A stretch of 64,000 nucleotides of DNA from Paracentrotus lividus (GCA_940671915.1 CALNVZ010001883.1:234289-298288), one strand, 5' to 3'; counted from the stretch's first letter, positions 41,576 through 52,348 are shown. Numbers and translations are program-made. Notes: generated from the letters alone by a model not told the origin.

Positions 41576-44500
41576 ATGGCCTTTATTCATCAATTCACGT
41601 TTCAGTGAGCACGTGAAAATGGAAAAGCCCCTGATTTAGGTACTAACGAAAATTTAACTTTTCAAAATGAAATTAGATGTATTCCCCAAAAGAATTGTGC
41701 TGTTTCACCACGATCACGAGTACTTATGAAGACAGTGCTACTTGTTCTTAAACGAATCATATAAATACCTCTTTTTGAAGTAAATTTTGAATAATATTCC
41801 CAATCTTAATAATTCACTTAATGAAGAATTACGTTTTAAACGTTTTAATAGTTTCCTCTCTTCATAGTATTATTATCAATTTTCTTCTTGTATACAGTTA
41901 ATTTACTATGCTAAGATTATTGTAATGATTGTTGTTGTTTTTTTATGATTGTAACCATCGCAATTCAGTCTGCGGACTGTGAGAATGGAATATATTTAAT
42001 AAGTCTTTAAGTCCTTCAATTAAAAACGATTCTTTTGGGAATACATCTAAATTTCATTTTCACAAAAGTCCCGATGTTTCACGCCCCTGTGGGCAAAAAA
42101 AAAAAAAATTAAATAAATAAATAAAAATCATGCAAATGAAAAGAAACTTAAGGCTTTGTCATAGTTCAGCGACTTCGCGCATACCACATTTGGTATCAGT
42201 TGAAGCTACGTACCAAGTTTCATGAACTGACTCACGGTAGAATGAACAATTATCATCAATGAAAATGGGCCGAATCACATTTGTCAGATATTAAATTCCT
42301 CGTCCATTGACTACATGTAGACATATTTTAATTGTTATTTTTTGTCCATTTGACTGTGTGTTTTTTTTCTGCTTTCATTTTTGAAACATAAAAGAACCAA
42401 AACCATTGATAAATACATTTAAAAAAAAATAAAAATAAAAAATAGAATAGAAGACAAAAGAGAGTAATGAGACAAAAGAACACAAAATAATTCATTACAA
42501 ACTTCAAAATTGTTTACATTTTTTTTTTTAAATATTACACTCAGCAACCTTTGAAAGGAAATTGGACTTCATAACAGTTTTTTTTTAAAGACAGATATTA
42601 ATTAATATATCAAAATACACTTAATTTGTATTGTAACCCCCCCCCCCCACAAAAACAAAACAACAACAACAACAACAAAAACAATGGAGCACTATATTTT
42701 TCATTGCAAAATTTCACCTTGATCGGATCATTATTGGCCAAGATATTCCATTTTTCCAAATTCAATTATTGCCAAATCAATTTTCTGCTATTTTTGCATA
42801 TTTTGGCTAATTTCTTAATTCCAAGGAGGCTTGGTGCAATAATCGTAAAGTGTAATGGCTGCACAGTGTATTTTAGTACTTTAACAACATTTGGAATAAA
42901 ATACAGGACAAGAAATACCTGACAATAATGTCATTAGGTGCACCCACACTTTTGAATGCAGCGTATGTTTTGAAAATTAAAATTACCAGACACAAAAGTG
43001 ACTGACTTTGACATTGATGCGTATTAAAAGAAAAAAAAAATATTTCAAAAAAATTATTATTCTCTGTCAGACTCGAAATGAAAACAATAGAAACTTGTTA
43101 AATGCGGTATTCCGTGGTATATTATAAGGGTGAAACACACCGTGCAAATATGCATACAAATTCTTAAATACATACAATGACAACTGATTATGGCCAATGT
43201 TTGTAAGAACATCGCAGTTCAAAATAATCTATTTGCAATGCTAAGAAAAGATGGTTACCACATAAAAGGCATACAATAAAGATTACCTAAGTGAATCGCT
43301 TCCTGAGAACAACAAGGGGAGCTCGGGCTTAAAATCAAAAGTAAATACACATGATAATAGTCTTCCCATAGCCAACCAACACCCAACGCACAAAAAAAAT
43401 TATCCGACCAAGGCGGGGAAATCTGTCCAGGGTTCCGATTAGCAACACGAGGACAGGGCTAGCAAATCTGGCAATACTGCATCCGAGCGTCATCTACTGG
43501 CTGGCTCAATGACCTCGTCAAATTCGAGCAGGCTAGCAAAACACAACCCAGCGTCCCAACCAGCGACATAATCATGGGTGTGTAATAAACAATACAAATT
43601 TGGGCAGCTCAATCCGATAACCAATCGCTGATCGGCCACATGGCATCGGTAGCTAGCATGCCCAACTGTTGAGGTGCGGGCAAATTGGGATATTTTATAT
43701 AAATTGTTGGAATTTTAATTTCAATTGTTTTATACCCCATAATCTCAGGAAACGATTAATCATATTTCTTCAAACATTAATTCATTAAATCATAATTATT
43801 ATAATAAAAATGACTAACTGTCCTGCCAAAAATGACAATGCCGCCACACGAGGTGGCTATTTATAGCCAACTCGCCGCCAAGGACAGGAATGGCATGTTA
43901 TTAACTAGATATTAGCATATTACTGTTATTTAAAACACAAAGTGACAACCAAAACATAAAATTCAAAATAACTTTTTAATACACATACCAACTACCAGGC
44001 ATAATTTGCTAGATAACGAGAGATCTGGTAATCGATAATATGATGATAGCAATGATGATAAAATACCATAATAATTATAATAACAATAATCACAACTAGA
44101 ACTGCAATCGTTGACATGAACGATGTGCGTGCATTGACGTATTGACTAAAAGATTTCAATGATTATTAAAATGTAAGCATATATTTTGAAATATATTGGG
44201 AAACGGAAGTAAGCTTTACATAATATACAACATCTGTGTGTAAAGCTAATACGCTTTGTGTAATACACTGAAATTGTGAAAACTTCGCTTTCCATATTAT
44301 CCGGCGTGCACATGGCTCTGCCAAATTTGCAATGATTAGGCAAGCGGGTATAATGGCTCCTACAATAATTTGATTTACTCGAAATTTTCTGTGACAACCT
44401 AATTATATTTGGTATCAATGGAAAGGCAATTTCAATGCGGTCATTGTGATGTCAATATAAAAAGCAAATATTGAACGACAATGACGTAATGTTTTGTTAC

Positions 44501-45687
44501 ATAATCCATTGAAAATTCGCTATTTTTTGTCCATAACTTTTAGTTGACGTCATTAAATTTTACAAAAATTTGCAGATAGTTGTGAAATGTATTGATACAT
44601 ATGTCTGTAAAGTTTCAAGTCCCTAGATTGAATATTCGCAATTTTATAGTAAGTTAAACTTGATTTCCTGGTATCGATAATTTTTTACATTCCACGACAT
44701 TTTGGAGCAATTTGGTCAATGAATCGGTATATTTTTGTTTACATTGCTGGAAAGGACATAGTCTGAACTACCTAAATCCAAAAAAGGGTACAGTTTTAAC
44801 AAGGCACAACGCAGATGCAGCCTCTTGGATTTTAGCCAAATTTTGAAACTTTAGAGGGCGCTATTTTCATTTTGCGTATTTGCTGGAGCGTGAAACATGT
44901 GGAGTGTGTGCACACTCATTAGAATAACATGCCCTGGAAATTTAAAGCAAAATGAAATCGATTTAAGAAAGTTATAGCCATTGTCCATGCTTTTATTTAC
45001 AATTATTTATTTCATAACGGAGTTGATTTTTTAAATTAATTTAAAATATGAAAATGATTTTGAAATGAAAAGTTGTTGGATACATATAAAAGGCAAACTC
45101 ATGGACTATTTAATGGATTTTCTTAGAAGTCTGTAGCATCTACAATGACATAGATATGGAGGCTGGAAGATTGGCTGTCATATGACCAAAAATGGACAAA
45201 ATGGCAGATGGACGGTCATGGATGAGTGATTTTGGATAATGAAATGTCAGGGGATCAAAAGTGGATCATAGAGGATGTGTGTATGAAGTTTGAACGAATT
45301 TGGTTGAGCGATAGGACCTGGGGAGGGATAACAAGGTTCACGTGTTAAATGAATGGGTTTTTGTGGAAGAAGAAGAAGATGACGGAAAAGGAATATTGAA
45401 CGATAACATAGCATTGTCGCTAGAGCGTCAATGCAATAACAACAGCAATCAGTATGTTGTCAGTTATATAAATCATTAAACCAGTCTAGCTTTTAAAACT
45501 TTAGTGATGGACTGTAACCACTACCAGATGTATGATATCAATTATTATATTAAAGAAACGGCATAAATGATCGGAAGTATATCTTACACAAAGAAAATGA
45601 TATTGCATTTGTATAGGAAAAATGGCTCTCTGTACCCATTAATGTGACTCCCTTTGATGGCTTTGATGCTCAATATAATTAAAGAAA
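41576..45687. other. 4.1-kb non-coding stretch of the left arm
   Basis: No gene or recognisable element. It includes GAAGAAGAAGAAGATGA at 45367, A/T homopolymers, and a stretch richer in G+C at 43400-43690. Around 43850-43890 the sequence GGCTATTTATAGCC, a perfect palindrome giving TATAAATAG on the minus strand, lies between CTGTCC and GGACAG arms. That might be a core promoter or merely a hairpin. The mirror of this stretch is 58140-62230. Confidence 0.5.
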
Positions 45688-45701
45688 TACTAGTGACTAA
45701 C
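45688..45701 (+). repeat. 14-bp target-site duplication of PLE 1, left
   Basis: TACTAGTGACTAAC, repeated exactly and in the same orientation at 48850-48863. It brackets the Penelope-like element 45702-48849 and so marks it as one insertion. Confidence 0.85.
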
Positions 45702-45773
45702 AATATTAGTCCGTTATGAATCTTTTACTGAAAATAAAGAGAAATTGTAAATATAAACTTACAATTTTCCGAA

Positions 45774-45819
45774 CTCGCAACGTTTCACCAGCTACTGCTG
45801 GCTTCATCAGGCGAATGAG
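45774..45819 (-). ncRNA. Hammerhead-ribozyme-like motif at the inverted PLE end
   Basis: Minus-strand sequence CTCATTCGC, CTGATGA, a hairpin GCCAGC/GCTGGT with a 4-nt loop, GAAA, CGTT and GCGAG. This follows the order stem I, CUGANGA core, stem II, GAAA core, stem III, UH and stem I of a type I hammerhead. Details are given at the plus-strand copy 48708-48753. The stem II loop here is AGTA. Confidence 0.6.
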
Positions 45820-46023
45820 ACTCCAAAACGTCTTTCCAAGCGACTTGGCACCGAAATCAGTCTACCGTATGGTCACTTGGTTCACCAGGGGCGGGAATAT
45901 TAGTCACGTGAGAGACGACTTGGAACTCCCCGTAGAATCCGGTCCCAGGCGTGAGATAACTGAAACCGTAAACCTCCTCTCCGATTCAAACTGGGCTGCT
46001 CTACTCTCTCCCAGATAGCTTCC

Positions 46024-46116
46024 AATTTAGCCAAGTTAGTCGCACGCATTCTGGGCCCCTTGGTCGGCAACACCAAACATCATATCCAGAACACGGAAGA
46101 TTTTGTTGAGGAGCTT
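46024..46116 (+). pseudogene. PLE 1 reverse transcriptase, piece before the LINE insertion
   Basis: Thirty-one open codons (AKLVARILGPLVGNT then DFVEEL) in the same reading sense as 47272 onward. The upstream RT sequence is replaced by the inverted 3' end. The LINE entered between the codons for EEL and LKT; GCTT on both sides (46113-46116 and 47271-47274) is the apparent target duplication. Confidence 0.85.
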
Positions 46117-47270
46117 CTTCTTCTCCTCGAGTCCTTTCTCTCAATTTTTGTTTATTTGTGGATTAGAATTTAATTCAGACTCTGCCTATTAGATACTGAA
46201 CGCAGGCGATCCCATTAGGCGAAAGGGTAGAAAGATCAGCTGGGGAACAGGGGGAAGGCAGAAGAGGGCATTGTAGGAGGTGACTCATGGTCTCCTCCTC
46301 TCCGCTTTCGCAAACTGGCCGTCCCTCAGTGTTGATGCCCCATTTGACCATTAGGGCCTTGCAACGGCCAACTCCAGCTCGCAAGCGGTTTAGACACAGC
46401 CAGAAAGGCCAAGGTTCACAGAATCCTGGTGGGAGGGACTCTTTAGGACTGGTGTTGACGCTGTGTGGTGCAGACGCAAGGCGGGTTGACCAGAGGTCTA
46501 GCCTACGGTTGTGGGGGCTTTGGTTCAGGGGCACGATAGAATGAAGAAAACTGTGCCTCGATCTTAAGCGCTTAATTGCAGGCATGGCGTTGAAGAGAGG
46601 ATTGAGTAGATCATTTTCTTGCTTAAGTTTCTCTTTTTGGGAGAGAACATGCCTCCTGATGTGAGGAGGGGCGATGCCACTCAGGATGTAGAGGTCGTCT
46701 ACCTTGGTTGGTTTCAGGCAACCTGTTATGGCCCTACAGGCACTGTTGAGTGATGGGTCCATCTTTGAAGCATGGGCTGATCTACCCCACACAGGACAGG
46801 CATATTCTGCAGCTGAGTAGCAAAGGGCAAGGGCTGTTGTACGGATGGTGCTTGCATCAGTGCCCCATTTCGAATTAGCTAGCTTCTTCAGTATGCTGTT
46901 CCTGGCACTGACTTTCTTCTTTGTCTTCAAGATGTGATTCTTGTAGGTCAGGGAGCGGTCTAGGGTGACCCCGAGGTAGACTGGGTTGGGAGTATTCTGT
47001 ATGGCCTTCCCATACCACTTAACCTTCAGCTGGCGGTTGGCGTCCCTATTCTTGAGGTGGAAGACGCTGATCTGGGTCTTAGAGGGATTTGCGCGAAGGT
47101 GGTTCGATGCGTAGTAAGGGATGAGACCATCCAGGGAAGATGAAAGTGCAGCTTCAACTTCCTCGAATGAGTCAGACTGTGAGGCGATGCAAAGGTCATC
47201 TGCATATATGAAACTCCTGGTATCTGGATGGGCCGGTCGGTCGTTGGTGTAGATGTTAAAGAGGAGAGGC
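46117..47270 (-). pseudogene. Jockey/I-like LINE copy nested in PLE 1
   Basis: Minus-strand LINE with a CTT/GAA tail at its left edge. 46175-46930 encodes the thumb and C-terminus (KKVSARNSILKKLANS, RLRAGVGRCKALMVKWG, CESGEEETMSHLLQC); the RT catalytic part is in another frame to 47270 and is cut off near the YTND block (FKRLSSLTSTPTT in the off-frame). One frameshift near 46930 divides it. It is close to the copy at 40372-41575. Its insertion postdates PLE 1. Confidence 0.88.
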
Positions 47271-47271
47271 G

Positions 47272-48627
47272 CTTAAAACGGTAAATATAGATGAGAATGA
47301 AACAATTGTATCTTTTGATGTAAGTGCCTTGTTTACTTCCATCCCAGTTGCCGACGCAATCACCGTAGTTCGTCAATGTTTGGCTGACAACGACAGCTGG
47401 AAGGACCGTACCAATTTAAGCGTTGACCAATTCGTAGAGGCTGTTTCCACCTGTTTGCACACCACATATTTCTCGTTCAAGGGAGTGCATTATATTCAGC
47501 AACATGGATGTGCCATGGGCTCCCCTGTCTCGCCCATAGTAGCTAATCTCTACATGCAGGACTTTGAACAGAAAGCAATTGCGAGTTATTCAGGCATCAA
47601 ACCGCGAACCTGGTTGAGATACGTGGACGATACTTTTGTCATCATTCATCAGTCGGAAGTACACGACTTTTTCGACCACATCAACAACCAAGACTCTAAC
47701 ATCAAGTTCACACAAGAAGCCTGTAAGAACAATAAACTTGCGTTCCTTGATTGCGAGGTGCAGATAGTGGAAGGCGGACGATTGGATTTCCGAGTTTATA
47801 GGAAACCGACTCATACCGACCAATACTTGCACTTCAATTCACATCACCCCTTAGTGCACAAACTCTCAGTGATAAGGACACTGTTTAATCGAGCAGACAA
47901 CGAAGTCAGTAAACCGGAGGAAAAATCGACTGAAAAGGAGAACATCACCAGCTCCCTTGGCAAGTGTGGCTACCCCGATTGGGCGTTTCAGAAAGCCACT
48001 CGTCCCAAGCAACCGCGTCGTGAGATACCTTCAGAAGAGGAGTCGATCACGCAGAGAGACCAGTCGACCACTCCATCAAACCAGCCAAACACTACGACAG
48101 TCCAACCTCGTCGTAGAAGGACACTGGTCACTATCCCCTACGTTGCTGGTCTGTCAGAAAGGATCACTCGTACCTTTGGCCGGTTTGGCATTTTTACATC
48201 ACACAAGCCTCACCGAACACTGAGACAACTCTTGGTCCACGTTAAAGACCAACCTGTCAAGGAGAAAAAGCGGAACTTGGTGTATGGTATCAGATGTGAA
48301 CAAAACGAGTGCAAAGATTTCTACATTGGTGAAACCCAACAATCATTAAGAGCTCGTATGAACCAACATCGCAAATCTACTGGTTTCGCAGCCATTCCCG
48401 AGTCAGCGGTGTACACCCATCTTAACACCACTGGACATTCTTTCAATAACAAGGACGTGGTTATCCTAGACAGAGAAGGCAGGTGGTTCGAGAGAGGTGT
48501 CAAGGAAGCTATCTGGGAGAGAGTAGAGCAGCCCAGTTTGAATCGGAGAGGAGGTTTACGGTTTCAGTTATCTCACGCCTGGGACCGGATTCTACGGGAA
48601 GTTCCAAGTCGTCTCTCACGTGACTAA
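47272..48627 (+). CDS. PLE 1 reverse transcriptase plus GIY-YIG endonuclease, C-terminal 452 codons
   Basis: Open from the LINE junction to a TAA at 48625-48627, with no ATG of its own because the gene is interrupted. Counting from the codon at 47329: VSFDVSALFTSIPVADA spans the start (motif A), GCAMGSPVSPIVANLYMQ (60-77), LRYVDDTFV (96-104, catalytic YVDD), LAFLDCEV, and THTDQYLHFNSHHP. A proline/threonine-rich linker follows, then LVYGIRCEQ and YIGETQQSLRARMNQH (GIY-YIG core, 317-346), THLNTTGH and KEAIWERVEQPSL (catalytic E). The order RT then GIY-YIG defines canonical PLEs. The polypeptide lacks the RT N-terminus and is not functional as it stands. Confidence 0.93.
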   Translation, partial: LKTVNIDENETIVSFDVSALFTSIPVADAITVVRQCLADNDSWKDRTNLSVDQFVEAVSTCLHTTYFSFKGVHYIQQHGCAMGSPVSPIVANLYMQDFEQKAIASYSGIKPRTWLRYVDDTFVIIHQSEVHDFFDHINNQDSNIKFTQEACKNNKLAFLDCEVQIVEGGRLDFRVYRKPTHTDQYLHFNSHHPLVHKLSVIRTLFNRADNEVSKPEEKSTEKENITSSLGKCGYPDWAFQKATRPKQPRREIPSEEESITQRDQSTTPSNQPNTTTVQPRRRRTLVTIPYVAGLSERITRTFGRFGIFTSHKPHRTLRQLLVHVKDQPVKEKKRNLVYGIRCEQNECKDFYIGETQQSLRARMNQHRKSTGFAAIPESAVYTHLNTTGHSFNNKDVVILDREGRWFERGVKEAIWERVEQPSLNRRGGLRFQLSHAWDRILREVPSRLSRD

Positions 48628-48707
48628 TATTCCCGCCCCTGGTGAACCAAGTGACCATACGGTAGACTGATTTCGGTGCCAAGTCGCTTGGAAAGACGTT
48701 TTGGAGT

Positions 48708-48753
48708 CTCATTCGCCTGATGAAGCCAGCAGCAGCTGGTGAAACGTTGCGAG
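48708..48753 (+). ncRNA. Hammerhead-ribozyme-like motif, PLE 1 3' end
   Basis: Lies 80 nt after the ORF stop. Stem I: ATTCGC pairs with GCGAGT (six pairs, one G-U). Core CTGATGA, then one unpaired A, then stem II GCCAGC/GCTGGT (six pairs, loop AGCA). Core GAA, then ACGT, which is self-complementary and could form stem III between two RNA copies. Then U and the predicted cleavage site before GCGAG. PLEs of many animals are known to carry minimal type I hammerheads with very short stem III, so position and fold both fit. The extra A after CTGATGA deviates from the consensus and may weaken activity. Confidence 0.65.
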
Positions 48754-48849
48754 TTCGGAAAATGGTAAGTTTATATTTACAATTTCTCTTTATTTCCAGT
48801 TGTCCAGTTATTGTCAATTCTACTGGATGAATCATAATATTCATGGATT

Positions 48850-48863
48850 TACTAGTGACTAAC
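48850..48863 (+). repeat. 14-bp target-site duplication of PLE 1, right
   Basis: TACTAGTGACTAAC, identical to 45688-45701. Confidence 0.85.
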
Positions 48864-49144
48864 ATGTGAAGAGTTTGTTTCCAAAAGGGACTAAATCCGC
48901 TTTTGCAACTTTAGAGTAAATGGCTTTTCTTTCCCGGATTTTGTACAGGCCACTATGGAAAATTGAAATTAAAAGTTGCAATTTCTGGAAGTTGCAATCA
49001 AAATTTAGGTCAGTTGTTTTGCTCACAGATGGGTACGTACCTGAACAATGTCCTGATATCAATAACTCAATTTTCATCAAAAGTGGATTTAGTCCCTTTT
49101 TGAAACAAGCTTTTCATGTATTGTACGGTTTAAATTCGACTAGA

Positions 49145-49539
49145 CTAGACAGAACAGATCAGTTTACGGTGTTCGATGAGGAACATACTATTTCCCGCTT
49201 CCGTCAGATTGATAGCATCATTTTTAAAAAGATGGATGCGCGTGTGAGTAAAACCCTTATGACGTAACGCTCGCCCCCCCCCCCAAGTCTCTTGACAATC
49301 GACTTAGCATATTTATTGACCGCCCTCCTGGTTTTATCCACTTTCGATTGATCGTCGGGAGAACAATTGATGTAACGCACGCGAGGGATTATGTCTGACC
49401 AGATGAGAAGGGCCGCAGGAAATGTCGACTTTAGAGCACGTAAACAATTGGAGACGAGCTTGAACAAGTCTCTTTTACAAACGTTCCCAATGTCATTACT
49501 TCCCACGTGCACGATAATAATAGATGGGATGGATCTTAC
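49145..49539 (-). pseudogene. SGNH/GDSL-hydrolase-like domain fragment
   Basis: Minus strand, cut at its 5' side by the 25-N gap. It reads IIIVHVGSNDIGN (block with GxND), LLIWSDIIPRVRY, KVDKTRRAVNKYAKSIVKRL and, after a frameshift in the C-run near 49270, DAINLTEAGNSMFL, ending with TAG at 49145-49147. Similar SGNH-type domains occur in many animal proteins, often linked to mobile elements. The last block usually reads DGVHLS with the catalytic histidine; here it is DAINLT, so that histidine is replaced by asparagine. The N-terminal serine block is not present in the window. Function is unknown. Confidence 0.65.
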
Positions 49540-49564
49540 NNNNNNNNNNNNNNNNNNNNNNNNN
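49540..49564. other. Assembly gap, 25 N
   Basis: Exactly 25 N. The SGNH-like fragment on its left reappears beyond the centre of the inverted repeat at about 54373-54740, there continuous with the C/G-run segment, so the gap is bridged by the mirror copy. Confidence 0.95.
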
Positions 49565-50640
49565 ATACCCATTAACTAACGAATTTTTTTCGGAGAGGGC
49601 GGCGCGCGGCCCGGACCCCCCCCCCCCCCACCCCTGGTGGGCGCGCAGATGTGGAACGACCCCCCCAAAAAAAAAAAAAACAAAAAACAAACAAAGCAAA
49701 ACAAAACAACAACAACAACAACAAACAGCAAACAAACAAAGCAAACAAAAACAAAACAAACAAAATCAAACAAAATAAACCAACAAACACAAAAACAAAA
49801 ACAAAAAAACAAATAAAAATTAATTATAATAACAATTAAATAACAATTAATACCCGATACACCAACTAAACCCTACTCCTATGGCTACATTTTACCTACT
49901 GGACTGCTGAAGGCCGAAAAAAATAACACTTCCCCCCCCTACCCCTAACCCCCCCCCCCCCCACCTTGACTTGACTTTGACTTTTAATTTCATTTATTTC
50001 AACAAAATATAATACAAAATATAGAAAACAAATCATTGTAATACAGCGCATGCATGGATAATTCATACATAAACATTTGACTAAAAACAAACTTTCACAG
50101 TAAACGTCCATGTAATTTTATTCGAAAATAGAAGTATGATATTTCCATTATATTATTTGCACACTGACCTACATTTTATGAAAATGAGGAGGTCAACTAA
50201 AGGCAAAGGCTTGCAAACATTTGGACCACTCAGAAATTTATTCAGATATCGTCAATAGAGACCAACATGTAGAAAAATTTATAACGGAACATCAACAACA
50301 TTCTAAATATAATATTTGTGGGTCGTAGGACTAATAAACTTATTAAATAACGTAAGGAAAGGAAAGAGAAAGAAGCGAATATGATGAATGGATAAAAGGG
50401 ATGATGCGGACTTAGGCAACTAATTCTTTTAAAGTACATAACAGTAAAACCTGGCAATCGGATGTTTTACGGATGAGTAATTATAGGAATTGATTTAGGT
50501 GATTTTATTTATTTATTTTTATATGTATTATAATATATTTTATATTATTAATTATTATATATATATATATAATATATATTTATATATGGGTGTGTGTGTG
50601 TGTTGTGTGTTTGTGTGTGTGTTATGAATAAAAAGTCAGG
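49565..50640. repeat. Low-complexity and repeat sequence after the gap
   Basis: No gene. A C-run and GGCGCGCGGCC patch (49590-49665), AAACAAAC repeats (49670-49815), another C-run (49935-49963), then unique-looking AT-rich DNA (49985-50510) that is repeated directly at 51695-52250 and inverted at 53470-53990, and TA/TG microsatellites (50555-50622). Confidence 0.8.
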
Positions 50641-51062
50641 ACAAGCTTGGACGTTGCTGGACTTTGAATCTTATCAAGCTTTCGGCTTATGCCTTTATTA
50701 GGATATATCTGAACAGAAAATCATACAACACAAAATCAGGCACCAACATCTTATCTTATATAATGTATAAAAAAGTAATACTCAAAACAACGTATAAACA
50801 CAAAAACGTAACAACTCTCCACGCTGATAAGGTAAACAATATGTGTACATAATTTATTTCTTTACTTTTTTTTTATAATAATATAAGATAAGATGTTGGT
50901 GCTGATTTTGTTTGTATTGATTTACTTTATTATTATGGTTTTTGTTTCGTTTTGTTATGATTTTCTGTTCAGATATCCTGATGAAGCATAAGGCCGAAAG
51001 CTGATTAAAGATTCAAAGTCCAGCAACGTCCAAGCTGTCCTAGACTTTTATTCATAACACAT
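50641..51062. repeat. Inverted pair of PLE-like 3' ends (family B)
   Basis: CTAGGACAAGCTTGGACGTT-type sequence reads inward from 50640 on the minus strand and again outward on the plus strand up to 51060, ending both times at TTATGAATAAAAAGTC beside TG/TA microsatellites. Each copy contains a hammerhead-like block: 50668-50711 (minus) and 50971-51010 (plus). The arrangement of inverted ends resembles PLE 1 but without any coding sequence. The same unit recurs inverted at 52930-53360. Confidence 0.6.
50971..51010 (+). ncRNA. Hammerhead-like motif, family B
   Basis: AGATATC, CTGATGA, an imperfect hairpin AGCATAAGGCC, GAAA, GCTGATTAAAG. Other copies (50668, 52394, 53268) have a clean GGC/GCC stem II with loop ATAA and GAAAGCTTGAT, where AGCT is self-complementary, but their core is CTAATGA. 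The composite matches the layout of a minimal hammerhead; no single copy here is perfect, and sequencing errors in this arm may be the cause. Confidence 0.4.
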
Positions 51063-51132
51063 ATATCATCTGGACAAAACGTCGTCATGTCCAAAAGTTG
51101 AGTCTCATCGCACTTATATATATATTATATTA

Positions 51133-51167
<35 letters not shown>

Positions 51168-51404
51168 ATTATATATATGTGTGTGTGTATCTTACTAAAC
51201 GGGCCTTAAGGGGAACTGAGAAGAAGAATAGCTCTATGTCATCACGATTCCCTTAGCGACTTTCTATAGGCGAAAAATTCCCTTAACGCCAATTCAATAG
51301 GGTTAGGGATAGGGTTCGGTGGGCCATACAGGAGGACAAAAGAAATTCGCCTTAAGGACGAAAATAGGTATATATATTATATATATATATATATATTATA
51401 TGTT
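51063..51404. repeat. TA microsatellites around a 190-bp segment
   Basis: TA repeats at 51116-51180 and 51370-51400. The segment between (51190-51370, with CCTTAAGGGGAACTGAG and CTATTCAATAGGG-type blocks) recurs inverted at 52625-52810. No gene. Confidence 0.7.
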
Positions 51405-51700
51405 TGTTTGTTTTTGTGCATAGTGAGGGGGAAGGTTTAATGTCTTCATGAAGATCATTCCACAAATAGGACCTTATAAACAAATTGAGCGGAAAACATG
51501 ACCATAATATAATAATAATTATCATATATAATGGTCTTTTTATTCAAAATCAAAACATTTCTTGCAGCCAAAGGCTGAATTACAAAGATTTACAAGTAAG
51601 TATACATTAACAAAGTAGATATAAATACATCAATTAACAGATAAAGGTATATACTTAAATTTTTAACCTTGCAAAGTAATCGGGAAAAACAATTATTGAT
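51405..51700 (+). repeat. Direct copy of the sequence beyond the last gap
   Basis: Matches 63090-63385 in the same orientation, including GTGCATAGTGAGGGGGA, CATGAAGATCATTCCACAAA and CTTGCAGCCAAAGGCTGAAT, with small indels. Since 63090 onward is the flank after the third gap, this places the true continuation of the locus inside the centre of the inverted repeat. Confidence 0.88.
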
Positions 51701-52239
51701 TTATTTCAACAAAATATAAATACAAATATAAGAAAACAAAATCATTGTAATACAGCGCATGCATGGATAATTCATACAATAACATTTGAACTAAAAACAA
51801 ACTTTCACAGTAAAGGTCCATGTAATTTTATTCGAAAATAGAAGTATGATATTTCCATTATATTAATTTGCACACTGACCTACATTTTATGAAAATGGAG
51901 AGGTCAACTAAAAGGCAAAGGCTTGCAAACATTTGGACCACTCAGAAAGTTTATTCAGATATCAGTCAATAGAGACAACATGTAGAAATAAGTTATAACG
52001 GAACCATCAAACACATTCTAAATAATATTATTAGATGAGGGTCGAGGGACAATAACTTAAATAACGTAAAGGAAAGGAAAATGAAAGAAGCGAATATGAT
52101 GAATGGATAAAAGGGATGCATGCGGACTTAGGCAACTAAGTGCTTTTTTAAAGTACATAAACAGTACATAAACCTGGCAATCGGGATGGATTTTACGGAT
52201 GAGTATAGGAATTGATTAAGGTGATTTTTATTTATTTAT

Positions 52240-52261
52240 TTTATATATATATATATATATT

Positions 52262-52345
<84 letters not shown>
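52240..52345. repeat. TA and TG microsatellite
   Basis: About 28 TA repeats followed by about 17 TG repeats, adjacent to another family B end (52346-52440). Confidence 0.95.

Positions 52346-52348
<3 letters not shown>

Larger units (their letters stand above)
45702..48849 (+). mobile_element. Penelope-like element 1 with inverted terminal copy and nested LINE
   Basis: Between 14-bp target duplications. From left to right: an inverted copy of the element's own 3' end (45702-46023, minus), a piece of RT (46024-46116, plus), a jockey/I-like LINE in the opposite orientation (46117-47270), the rest of RT and the GIY-YIG endonuclease (47272-48627), and the 3' end with a hammerhead-like sequence (48628-48849). 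Both outer edges are therefore inverted copies of the same ~300 bp. PLEs often carry partial terminal repeats in inverted orientation, and 5' truncation is common, so this fits the family. The N-terminal half of RT is missing. Confidence 0.9.
40790..51950 (+). repeat. Left arm of a ~22-kb inverted repeat
   Basis: Every landmark here recurs in reverse order on the other strand in 51950-63062: the LINE truncation (41575 and 62240), the ATGCAAATGAAAAGAAACTTAAGG site (42130 and 61670), the ribozyme-like PLE ends (45774 and 58058; 48753 and 55132), the SGNH fragment, and the C-run at 49619 (mirror 54330). Paired coordinates sum to about 103,830-104,000 throughout. The left arm up to 49539 reads cleanly. 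The part after the 25-N gap has small errors and internal direct repeats (49985-50870 against 51695-52600). Confidence 0.92.

Noticed and set aside
49651..49839. Lysine/asparagine-rich frame, and the hydrophobic F/L/C-rich frames on the other strand and at 54116-54379
   Set aside because: These come from AAACAAAC/GTTTGTTT repeats; the hydrophobic runs look like membrane segments only because of the repeat.
52240..52345. A TA/TG tract as a possible regulatory or replication element
   Set aside because: Simple microsatellite beside repeat ends, present several times in this artefact-prone region; nothing supports a function.
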